DNA from: Sphaerobacter sp.
GTDB lineage: Bacteria > Chloroflexota > Chloroflexia > Thermomicrobiales > Thermomicrobiaceae
Assembly: GCF_019683595.1 (NCBI RefSeq)
Contig: NZ_JADGHZ010000009.1
Location: 1 to 45,519 of the forward strand
Direction: 5' to 3'
DNA: 45,519 bases
Shown: positions 16,805 through 25,225 of the stretch, one piece after another
Layout of the letters: every line of letters begins with the position of its first letter
Numbering within the stretch: the first letter of the stretch is position 1
Notes under the pieces: model-generated
What the model saw: only the letters and a program-made list of their open reading frames with translations
What the model was told of the DNA's origin: nothing
Databases searched by the model: none
Made by a program: the position numbers and the translations under genes

Positions 16805-18961
16805 CTATTCCGGCCGCTCCGCCGACTCCGGGGCTGCTCCCTCGGACTCCGCCGCACCATGCTCCTTGGCGCCGTCGGCGCCGTTCGGCGTGATCATCGA
16901 CCCGGCGACGATCTCGGCGATGTCCAGCACCTTGAACGACTCCTCGGCACCGACCCCGTGGATGCCGTCCTCGAACATCGTCATGCAGAAGGGGCAGGCC
17001 GCCGCCAGCAGCTCGGCCCCGGTGTCTATCGCCTCCCGCACGCGCGCCTGGTTGATGCGCGTGCCGCGCGTCTCCTCCATGAAGAGCCGGCCGCCGCCCC
17101 CGCCGCAGCAGAAGGACGTGTTGCGGTTGCGCCGCATCTCGCGCAGCTCCAGCCCGGGCAGCGCAGCCAGGGCCTCGCGCGGGGCGTCGTACTCGCCGTT
17201 GTAGCGGCCCAGGTAGCAGGGGTCGTGGTAGGTGACCGCGCCGCGAGCCAGCGCCGAGTTCGGGTCGAGCGTGATCCGCCCCTCAGCGATGAGCTGGTTG
17301 ATGAGCTGGCTGTGGTGGATCACCTCGTAGTTCCCACCGATCTGCGGGAACTCGTTCTTGATCGCGTTGAAGCAGTGTGGGCAGGCCGTCACCACCTTCT
17401 TGACGTTGTAGGTGTTGAGCGTCTCGACCGCCTGCATCGCCATCATCTGGGCCAGGTACTCGTTGCCGATGCGCCGCGCCGGGTCGCCGGTACAGCTCTC
17501 CTCCTTACCCAGGATCGCGAACTTGATCCCCGCCGCCTGAAGGATGCGCGCCAGGGCGACCGTCGTCCGCTGGTTGCGCGAGTCGAAGGAGCCGAGGCAG
17601 CCGACCCAGAAGAGGATCTCGACCTCCTCGCCGCGCGCGGCCACCTCGGCCATCTCCGGGACCGGCTGGTCGAGCCGCTTGGTCCAGGCGGCGCGCTGGT
17701 TGGGCGGGAACTGGTACGGGCTGCCGAGCCGCTCCAGGTTGGTGAAGACCGAAGTGACCTCTTCCGGGAACTCCCCCTGCTCCAGCACGAGGTGACGGCG
17801 CATGCCGACGATGAGCGGCACGTGCTCGATGTAGACCGGACACTGCGCCATGCAGGCGCCGCAGGTGGTGCAGTCCCACAGCTCCGCCGGCGAGACGACG
17901 TCCGGGATCAGCGCCCGATCCGGCCCCGCGCCCCAGCGGTAGCGCGCGCTGTTCTCCCCCTGGCCCAGCTCGCCGGAGAAGATCCCACCCCGGTCGGCCA
18001 TGTACCCGGCCAGCTCCAGCACGACGTCGCGCGGGCGCAGTGGCTTGCCGGTGCTGAAGGTGGGGCAGTACTCCAGGCAGCGGCCGCAGTGCATGCAGGC
18101 ATCGACATTGAGCAGTTGCGCCCAGGTGAAGTCCTCCAGCTTGCCGGCGCCGAAGACCTCGGCCTCCTCGATGTTCTCAATCGGATCCAGCGCCCCGACC
18201 GGCTTGAGACGGCGGAAGAGGACGTTGGCGAAGCTGGTGAAGGGGTGGATCATCTTGCTGTAGGCGACATACGACAGGAAGACGAAGTTGGTCAGGAAGT
18301 GGATGTACCAGTTCGCCACGTGGATGGCGCGCAGCCAGCTCTCCGGCAGGGCGCTGAGGGTCAGCGCCATCGGGTAGGAGACGAACGACCAGGGGCCCCA
18401 GGGATCGTCGGTGACCGCCATGCGCAGCGCCTGCACGGCGAACCCCTGCACGCCGAGCACGACGAGGAAGGCGAGGATCACCACGTCGTCGCCGGTCGTC
18501 TCCAGCGTCGCCGGTCGCCGCACGTAGCGCCGGTAGAGCGCGGCCAGCGAGCCGCCGATCAGCAGCAGCCCGGCGAGATTCATGACGGCCTTGTAGACGA
18601 GGTAGAAGTCGCCCCGGTAGAAGCTCACCCCGAAGATCGGCACGGTGATGTCGGCCTCGATCATGACGATGACGGTGCCGATGAAGAGGGTGACGAAGCC
18701 GACGAAGATCGCGAGGTGCATCAGCCCGCCGAAGCGGTTACGGCGGCGCACGATCCGGCCGTGGAGGACCGTCATCAGGATCGCGTGCCAGAGGCGGCGG
18801 CCGAGCTGGTCGAAGCGGTTCTCCGGCTGCCCCTGGCGCCACATGCGCACCCGCCGCGCCAGCCCGTACGCCAGGAAGACGAAGGGGATCGCCATCAGCG
18901 TATAGAGGAGGATCGGCCCCAGCGCGGTGATATTCCACAGGATCTCGCGGGTCGGGATCAT
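16805..18961 (-). CDS. Membrane Fe-S oxidoreductase, probable ETF:menaquinone oxidoreductase
   Basis: Probably passes electrons from reduced ETF through Fe-S clusters and haem b to menaquinone. 718 residues: an N-terminal NarI-like cytochrome b domain with about six helices (first near 13-34, last near 214-236, with His82, His214 and His221 as possible haem ligands), two 4Fe-4S motifs (Cys289/292/295/299 and Cys364/367/370/374), then two HdrD-type CCG segments (ACPHC at 526-530, and Cys582 with FCCGGGGGR at 617-625 and CPFC at 656-659). This architecture is that of the DUF224-type ETF-linked enzymes described in syntrophic fatty-acid oxidisers. Its ATG overlaps the stop of the small membrane gene, and etfBA lie upstream, which supports the assignment. 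Confidence 0.88.
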   Translation of the reverse strand: MIPTREILWNITALGPILLYTLMAIPFVFLAYGLARRVRMWRQGQPENRFDQLGRRLWHAILMTVLHGRIVRRRNRFGGLMHLAIFVGFVTLFIGTVIVMIEADITVPIFGVSFYRGDFYLVYKAVMNLAGLLLIGGSLAALYRRYVRRPATLETTGDDVVILAFLVVLGVQGFAVQALRMAVTDDPWGPWSFVSYPMALTLSALPESWLRAIHVANWYIHFLTNFVFLSYVAYSKMIHPFTSFANVLFRRLKPVGALDPIENIEEAEVFGAGKLEDFTWAQLLNVDACMHCGRCLEYCPTFSTGKPLRPRDVVLELAGYMADRGGIFSGELGQGENSARYRWGAGPDRALIPDVVSPAELWDCTTCGACMAQCPVYIEHVPLIVGMRRHLVLEQGEFPEEVTSVFTNLERLGSPYQFPPNQRAAWTKRLDQPVPEMAEVAARGEEVEILFWVGCLGSFDSRNQRTTVALARILQAAGIKFAILGKEESCTGDPARRIGNEYLAQMMAMQAVETLNTYNVKKVVTACPHCFNAIKNEFPQIGGNYEVIHHSQLINQLIAEGRITLDPNSALARGAVTYHDPCYLGRYNGEYDAPREALAALPGLELREMRRNRNTSFCCGGGGGRLFMEETRGTRINQARVREAIDTGAELLAAACPFCMTMFEDGIHGVGAEESFKVLDIAEIVAGSMITPNGADGAKEHGAAESEGAAPESAERPE

Positions 18962-19434
18962 GCGGCCTCCTCTCCCGCCTCAGCGGGGGAGCCCGGCGTG
19001 ACCGGGCGAGCGGCACGCCGGATCGCGCGCACCGCCAGCACGAAGCAGCCGACCGACGCCATGAGCATCAGCAGCGCGATCAGCCCGCCCAGCAGCGCCA
19101 TGCCGGAACGTCCCTCGCCCATCGCCGCCGGGAGCACGACCAGCGCCGCGGCAAACGCCACCACGACTGGCGCCACCGACACCAGCGCGGCGATCATGCC
19201 GAGCGCCACGCGCCGATCCCGCACCCACGCCAGCCATTCAGCGCGCCGCGGCTGATCCAGCCCGGCGAGAACTCCGAGCCCGATCCCGCCCAGGCTGATG
19301 AGCCCGGCACCGAAGACGCGCACCTCATGGACCCCGCCCAGCTCGCTGAGGAGGATCAGCGCGATGCCGAGCACCACCGCGGCAGCCGAGGCGATCCGAT
19401 AGCGTCCTGTCAGCATGGCGTCGTCCTTCGTCAT
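18958..19434 (-). CDS. Small four-helix membrane protein of the ETF locus
   Basis: I do not recognise a named family. 158 residues from the ATG at 19434, or 152 from the ATG at 19416, which has AAGGA seven bases upstream and looks better. Four hydrophobic segments (roughly residues 14-32, 37-57, 77-105 and 112-135) with basic loops (DQPRRAEWLAWVRDRR, RAIRRAARP) and a polar C-terminus rich in Ala and Glu. Its stop overlaps the start of the oxidoreductase (ATGA), so the two are translationally coupled. An accessory or assembly subunit of the quinone reductase is a reasonable guess, but nothing in the sequence proves it; no haem or Fe-S ligands are seen. Confidence 0.75.
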   Translation of the reverse strand: MTKDDAMLTGRYRIASAAAVVLGIALILLSELGGVHEVRVFGAGLISLGGIGLGVLAGLDQPRRAEWLAWVRDRRVALGMIAALVSVAPVVVAFAAALVVLPAAMGEGRSGMALLGGLIALLMLMASVGCFVLAVRAIRRAARPVTPGSPAEAGEEAA

Positions 19435-19505
19435 GCGTGGAGACCGCCCTCACCCCTGGCACCGCTCCCAAACCTTGGGAAGGGGAGTGCCTCGTCGTCT
19501 TGTTT

Positions 19506-19533
19506 CCCCTTCTCCCAACGTTGGGAGAAGGGG
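19506..19533. repeat. 28-bp palindrome, enlarged repeat family B
   Basis: CCCCTTCTCCCAAC followed by its exact complement. Compared with the copies at 5118 and 15481 it has one extra T in the left arm and the matching A in the right arm, so pairing is preserved. A degenerate copy (GCTCCCAAACCTTGGGAAGGGGAG) adjoins at 19464-19487. It lies between etfA and the small membrane gene. Confidence 0.8.
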
Positions 19534-19558
19534 CAGGGGTGAGGGCCGTGGGTCACTT

Positions 19559-20518
19559 CTACCGCCCCGCCAGCCGCTCGGTCAGCTTGGGCACGATGGT
19601 CAGCACGTCGCCCACCACCCCCAGATCGGCAATCTCGAAGATGGCGGCGTCCGGGTCCTGATTGATCGCAATGACGTGCTTGCTCCCCTTCATCCCGGCC
19701 AGGTGCTGGATTGCCCCGGAGATGCCACAGGCGATGTAGAGGTTGGGCTTGACCGTCTTGCCCGTCTGCCCGATCTGATAGCTGTAGGGCACCCAGCCGG
19801 CATCGACCACCGCGCGGCTGGCGCCCACGGCCCCGCCGAGCTGCCGGGCCAGCTCCTCCAGCAGGCGGAAGTTCTCCGCCTTGCCCAGCCCGCGGCCCCC
19901 GGCCACGATCACCTCGGCCTCTTCCAGGTTCGGCCCCTCGGCCACCTGCGGCACCGTCTCGACCACCTGCACCCGGCAGGCCGCCGGGTCCAGCGCCGTC
20001 GCCACCGGCCGCACCTCGGCCTGCCCGCCCACCGGCTCCACCGGGTAGGCCTTCGGCCGCACCTGCACCAGGTACGGCGCCGGCCCCTCCAGCGTCACCG
20101 TCGCTACATACGCCCCCGTGTAGGGCACCGTCGCCAGGAGCCGGTCACCCTCGAAGCGCACGCTGGTCGCGTTGGCGATCACCCCGGCCCCCAGCCGCCC
20201 AGCCAGGCGCGCCAGGACATCGCGCGCTGTGAAGGTGCTGGGGAAGAGGAGCAGGTCGGGCGCCTCGGCTTCGATCAGCGCCGCCAGCGCCGCCACCTGC
20301 GGCTCGACGGCGTACTGCGTGTAGATGGCGTCGTCCCCATGGTAGACCACGGCCGCGCCATGCGCCCCCAGCGCGGCGATGGCCTCGTCCCCGGCCGGCG
20401 CCAGCAGCACCGCGGCGGCCTCCCCCAGCCCGCGCGCCGCGGTCAACAACTCGAGCGCGGGGCGCTGCGGGGCGCCATCCGTCAGTTCGGTCCAGACCCA
20501 GACCCGTCGTGTGGCCAT
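19559..20518 (-). CDS. etfA: Electron transfer flavoprotein alpha subunit
   Basis: FAD-binding subunit of ETF, which collects electrons from acyl-CoA and related dehydrogenases. 319 residues from the ATG at 20518, with TAGGAGGG seven bases upstream overlapping the etfB stop; a GTG one codon earlier is less likely. The C-terminal FAD domain is clear: GGRGLGKAENF, SYQIGQTGKTVKPNLYIACG, GISGAIQHLAGM and INQDPDAAIFEIADLGVVGD. Starts nine bases after etfB. With the downstream quinone oxidoreductase it makes a complete electron route to the membrane. Confidence 0.96.
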   Translation of the reverse strand: MATRRVWVWTELTDGAPQRPALELLTAARGLGEAAAVLLAPAGDEAIAALGAHGAAVVYHGDDAIYTQYAVEPQVAALAALIEAEAPDLLLFPSTFTARDVLARLAGRLGAGVIANATSVRFEGDRLLATVPYTGAYVATVTLEGPAPYLVQVRPKAYPVEPVGGQAEVRPVATALDPAACRVQVVETVPQVAEGPNLEEAEVIVAGGRGLGKAENFRLLEELARQLGGAVGASRAVVDAGWVPYSYQIGQTGKTVKPNLYIACGISGAIQHLAGMKGSKHVIAINQDPDAAIFEIADLGVVGDVLTIVPKLTERLAGR

Positions 20519-20527
20519 CACGCCCTC

Positions 20528-21313
20528 CTACACCACCTGAATGCGCTCGAGGAACGCCACGATCGCCTCCACGCTGCTGCCCGTGCCGTCGTCGGTCACC
20601 ATCTGCCCCTGTTTCTCCTCGCGGACCTCCTCCAGGGCCACCACACGCTCGGCCGCCCCGGCTGCGCCGACTGCCCCGGCCTCCAGCCCCAGGGATGCGA
20701 GATCCCGCTCGTCGATCGGCTTGCGCTTGGCAGCCATCACCCCCTTGAAGGAGGGGTAGCGCGGCTCGGCGATGCTGGCGGTGACGGTCAGCAACGCCGG
20801 GAGCTGCGCCCGGAGCACCTGCGTGGCGCCCTCGATGTCGCGATGCACGGTGACCGTCTGGCCCTCCACCGCCACCTGGCGGGCGAAGGTGAGCTGGGGC
20901 AGATCCAGCAGCTCAGCCAGCATGCCGGGCACCATCCCGGTGTAGGCATCGGTGGCCTCGATGGCGCAGATCACCAGATCAGGCTGCTCGCCCCGGATCA
21001 CGGCGGCCAGGGCGCGGGCCGTGGCCCGGGCATCCGACCCGGCCAGGGCCTCGTCGGTGATGAGGATCGCGCGGTCGGCACCCATCGCCATGGCACGCCG
21101 CAGGGCATCGGCCGCGGACGGCGGGCCCATGCTGACCACCACGACCTCACCGCCGTGCTCCTCCACCAGACGCAGCGCCGTCTCGACGCCGTACTCATCG
21201 GCGGGATCGAGGATCGACTGGTCCGGGTTGCGCACCAGACGGTGGGTGGCCGGATCCACCTGCATCGGCAGGTTGGGGTCCGGCACCTGCTTGACCGTGA
21301 CACAGATCTTCAT
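20528..21313 (-). CDS. etfB: Electron transfer flavoprotein beta subunit
   Basis: Partner of EtfA; binds AMP or a second flavin. 261 residues from the ATG at 21313, giving the standard N-terminus MKICVTVKQVPDP. Family features: NPDQSILDPADEYGVETALRL near residues 28-48, VICAIEATDAYTGMVPGMLA, and ITASIAEPRYPS-like VTASIAEPRYPSFKGVMAAK followed by KRKPI. The tail after residue 220 is variable. No sign of the extended second-FAD loop of bifurcating ETFs is obvious by eye. First gene of the ETF locus; a promoter candidate lies about 90 bp upstream. Confidence 0.95.
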   Translation of the reverse strand: MKICVTVKQVPDPNLPMQVDPATHRLVRNPDQSILDPADEYGVETALRLVEEHGGEVVVVSMGPPSAADALRRAMAMGADRAILITDEALAGSDARATARALAAVIRGEQPDLVICAIEATDAYTGMVPGMLAELLDLPQLTFARQVAVEGQTVTVHRDIEGATQVLRAQLPALLTVTASIAEPRYPSFKGVMAAKRKPIDERDLASLGLEAGAVGAAGAAERVVALEEVREEKQGQMVTDDGTGSSVEAIVAFLERIQVV

Positions 21314-21405
21314 AGCTCTCGGCGGGTCCTTCCATAAACTAGCCGTACCCCCGCACCACGGGCGGTGGCCCAGGAGCTGACCAGCATGCCGCATCCGTGG
21401 GGGCC

Positions 21406-21434
21406 ATAGTATGAAAGTGGACCGCACGTTTCAA
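21406..21434 (-). promoter_or_regulatory. Probable promoter of the etfB-etfA locus
   Basis: Minus strand TTGAAA (21429-21434), 17-base spacer, TACTAT (21406-21411). A leader of about 87 nt would precede etfB. Moderate match to sigma-70 consensus. Confidence 0.45.
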
Positions 21435-21448
21435 CCGGGTCACCCTGA

Positions 21449-22564
<1,116 letters not shown>

Positions 22565-22951
22565 ACCGGAGGGCGGGTGGCGAGAAGACGCGATGAATGC
22601 GGCAAACGCCACGCGCGGGCTGAAGCGCGCCCGGAACCACCGCTCGGTGTTAGGCGTCCACCGTCCAGCCCGTGCCCGGGGCTCAAGCCGCCGGGCTGAA
22701 TAAGGTAAGCCCACTGAAGGGGCTGCGATGGCTACCGACAGGCGGATCCTGTTCGGCACCCCGCAGGGCGCCCAATCCCTAGCCCCTTCAGTGGACTTTG
22801 TCTTGTCAGCCCGGGGCTTGAGCCCCGGGCACGTGCCGACTCCGTTGCGCGGCGGCTCCGATGCGAATCCGATGCGAAATGGTGTGACTCCGCCGGGATT
22901 CCGGCGGAGTCGGAGCGCGACATAAATTTGATCGCTTCGGAGAACGGGCAA
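22565..22951. other. Convergent intergenic region with a paired family A repeat
   Basis: No gene between the gmd and malate synthase stop codons. The main content is the inverted repeat at 22671-22833; near 22883-22912 a GC hairpin CTCCGCCGGGATTCCGGCGGAG follows, which may end transcription from either side. Confidence 0.75.
22671..22833. repeat. Paired interspersed repeat, family A, diverged arms
   Basis: Left arm 22671-22725 and inverted right arm 22781-22833. The first hairpin is CCCGGGGCTCAAGCC, a variant of the CCCGGGGCTAAAGCC in other copies, and the second has become CCACTGAAGGGGCT with its mate AGCCCCTTCAGTGG, so both ends of the element changed together. The interior holds GGCGGATCC, similar to GGATCC flanking other copies. 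Confidence 0.7.
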
Positions 22952-24526
22952 TCACTCCAGCCGCGCGTAGGCTGGGACGGTCAGGAATTCGGTGAACGAC
23001 TCGCTCAGCACCAACGAATCCAGGATCTCCGCCGCGTCCGCATAGCGCTGCGTCTCGCGCCCGCCGAGCTTCGCGAGTTCCTCGTCCCGGATCCGTTCGT
23101 AGCGCTCGGCGGTGAACTGCCCACCTCCAGCGGTGCGGGCACCGTGATGGAGCCACTGCCAGAGCTGCGCCCGCGAGATCTCGGCTGTGGCGGCGTCCTC
23201 CATCAGGTTGAAGATCGCCGCGGCACCGACGCCCTGCAGCCAGGAGTTGATGTACTGCAGCGCCACGCTCACGTTGTTGCGGATGCCCTCCTCGGTGATC
23301 GTGCCGCCCGGCACCTGGAAGGCGAGCAGGTCCGCTGCCGTCACCTGCACGTCCTCCCGCAGCCGATCCTTCTGATTGGGTCGATCGCCGAGGATCCGGT
23401 CGAACTCCGCCTGCGCCACCGGCACCAAGTCCGGGTGGGCCACCCAGGTGCCGTCGAAGCCGTCGCCCGCCTCGCGCTCCTTGTCCTCCCGCACCTTGGC
23501 CAGCGCCACCTCATTCACCTTCGGGTCACGGCGGCTCGGGATGAACGCCGCCATGCCGCCGATCGCGTGGGCGCCGCGCCGGTGGCACGTCCGCACCAGC
23601 AACTCGGTGTAGGCGCGCATGAACGGCACCGTCATGGTCACCTGCGCCCGGTCGGGCAGGATCGCGTCGGGCCGGTCGCGGAACGTCTTGATCACGCTGA
23701 AGATGTAGTCCCACCGCCCCGCGTTCAGCCCGGATGCGTGCTCGCGGAGTTCGTAGAGGATCTCGTCCATCTCGAACGCGGCCCAGATCGTCTCGACCAG
23801 CACCGTCGCCCGGATCGTCCCCTGCGGGATGCCGAGCGCGTCCTGTGCCGAGCGGAAGACGTCGTTCCAGAGGCGCGCTTCGAGATGGCCCTGTAACTTC
23901 GGCAGGTAGAAGTACGGCCCGCTCCCGCGTGCGATCAACTCGGCAGCGTTGTGGAAGAAGTAGAGGCCGAAGTCGAACAGGCTGGCCGAGATCGGCTGCC
24001 CGTCCACCTCGACGTGCCGCTCCACCAGGTGCCAGCCGCGCGGTCGCACCACCAGCGTCGCTATCTCGTCCCGCAGCTCATAGCGCCGCCCGTCGGGGTT
24101 TTCGAACGAGATCGTGCGCCGCACCGCATCCCGCAGGTTGCGCTGCCCCTCCACGACGTTGGCCCACGTCGGCGAGTTGGCGTCCTCGAAGTCGGCCATG
24201 AAGACCTTGGCACCGGAGTTGAGCGCGTTGATGATCATCTTGCGGTCGACCGGCCCGGTGATCTCCACCCGCCGGTCGTTCAAGTCGGCCGGGGCGGGGG
24301 CGACGGACCACTCACCTTCGCGCACATCGCGCGTCTCCGGCAGGAAGTCGAGCGTGCCCCCGGCCAGGATCTTCGCCTGCCGCTCCTGCCGCAGGCGCAG
24401 CAGCTCCTCCCGCCGCGGGTTGAACTCCCGGTGCAGCCGCTCGACAAAGGCCAGTGCCTCCGGCGTGAGGATCTCCGCGTACTCGCTCGTCATCGGCCCC
24501 ACGACACGGATCCCGTTCGCCATCAT
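22952..24526 (-). CDS. aceB: Malate synthase (A type)
   Basis: Condenses glyoxylate with acetyl-CoA to malate in the cytoplasm. 524 residues from the first of two adjacent ATGs at 24526 (GGAGGGAGG upstream). The size and signatures fit the shorter A-type enzyme: [12 protein letters not shown] with the catalytic Arg, [19 protein letters not shown] with the metal Glu, [18 protein letters not shown] (family signature) and [19 protein letters not shown] with the catalytic Asp. Isocitrate lyase is not in the window, so glyoxylate may come from elsewhere, for example from purine or glycolate breakdown (inference). It follows a DUF3830 gene by 71 bp. Confidence 0.95.
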   Translation of the reverse strand: MMANGIRVVGPMTSEYAEILTPEALAFVERLHREFNPRREELLRLRQERQAKILAGGTLDFLPETRDVREGEWSVAPAPADLNDRRVEITGPVDRKMIINALNSGAKVFMADFEDANSPTWANVVEGQRNLRDAVRRTISFENPDGRRYELRDEIATLVVRPRGWHLVERHVEVDGQPISASLFDFGLYFFHNAAELIARGSGPYFYLPKLQGHLEARLWNDVFRSAQDALGIPQGTIRATVLVETIWAAFEMDEILYELREHASGLNAGRWDYIFSVIKTFRDRPDAILPDRAQVTMTVPFMRAYTELLVRTCHRRGAHAIGGMAAFIPSRRDPKVNEVALAKVREDKEREAGDGFDGTWVAHPDLVPVAQAEFDRILGDRPNQKDRLREDVQVTAADLLAFQVPGGTITEEGIRNNVSVALQYINSWLQGVGAAAIFNLMEDAATAEISRAQLWQWLHHGARTAGGGQFTAERYERIRDEELAKLGGRETQRYADAAEILDSLVLSESFTEFLTVPAYARLE

Positions 24527-24597
24527 GAGCCTCCCTCCGACGACGCTGAAACGACACCTCACGATGAGCCGAACACCGGGGGCGGCCGGGCCCGCGC

Positions 24598-25014
24598 TCA
24601 GTCCAGCGCGGTGAACGTAATGTCCTGGGCGCCCTCCCAGACCACCAGCCGGCCGAGCTCCGGGAGCCGCTCCCGCCCCTCGACGATGGTCAGGAAGTGA
24701 TTTCCCGCCAGTTGCCCCAGCTTACTGGCAAAGCAGGTAGGACCGTAGGGTACCAGAATTTCCGTCTCGCTGTAGCCACCGGGGTAGAAGAGGATCTCGC
24801 CCGGAGCCGGATAGCTCGTCGCGTTCTCGAACCCGACGCCGAGCTGGAAGTCCCCAAGCGGCACCCAGGCCGACTCACCGCTCCACCGTGCCTGGATCAG
24901 CTTGCTCTCGAACGGAAGTATCGCGCGGAACGCCGCGCACGTCTTCGGCGCTGCCGCTTCCTCCCAGCGCGCGACGAACTCCAGCGCACCCACCGTGATC
25001 CGAACCTGGGCCAT
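24598..25014 (-). CDS. DUF3830 cyclophilin-like protein
   Basis: 138 residues with the features I associate with the DUF3830 family, a small cyclophilin-fold group of unknown function: [59 protein letters not shown] and [17 protein letters not shown]. There is no signal peptide or membrane segment. Family members often occur beside amidase, hydantoinase or transporter genes in catabolic loci (general recollection). Here it lies upstream of malate synthase on the same strand and may share its transcript. Peptidyl-prolyl isomerase activity has not been shown as far as I know. Confidence 0.72.
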   Translation of the reverse strand: MAQVRITVGALEFVARWEEAAAPKTCAAFRAILPFESKLIQARWSGESAWVPLGDFQLGVGFENATSYPAPGEILFYPGGYSETEILVPYGPTCFASKLGQLAGNHFLTIVEGRERLPELGRLVVWEGAQDITFTALD

Positions 25015-25225
25015 CCCTCATCCTCTCGCCATACCCACACGGCCACCCAACACCGCGCCTCGCACACCGGCTCACCACCCGGCAGCGCGATATTCGCACA
25101 GCGCGGGCTAATCATCCACGTGCCCCGGGCTACAGGTCAGACCCGATTCCGGCAAGCCGCCCTCTCCCCAATCGACATGACTGGGAACAGGGATCGAGCG
25201 GGGAATGGCTGTTGGACGCGACTGG

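Noticed and set aside
16427-19255. Open frame of about 940 codons on the plus strand opposite the Fe-S oxidoreductase
   Set aside because: The same kind of compositional antisense frame; the minus strand encodes every expected Fe-S and CCG motif.
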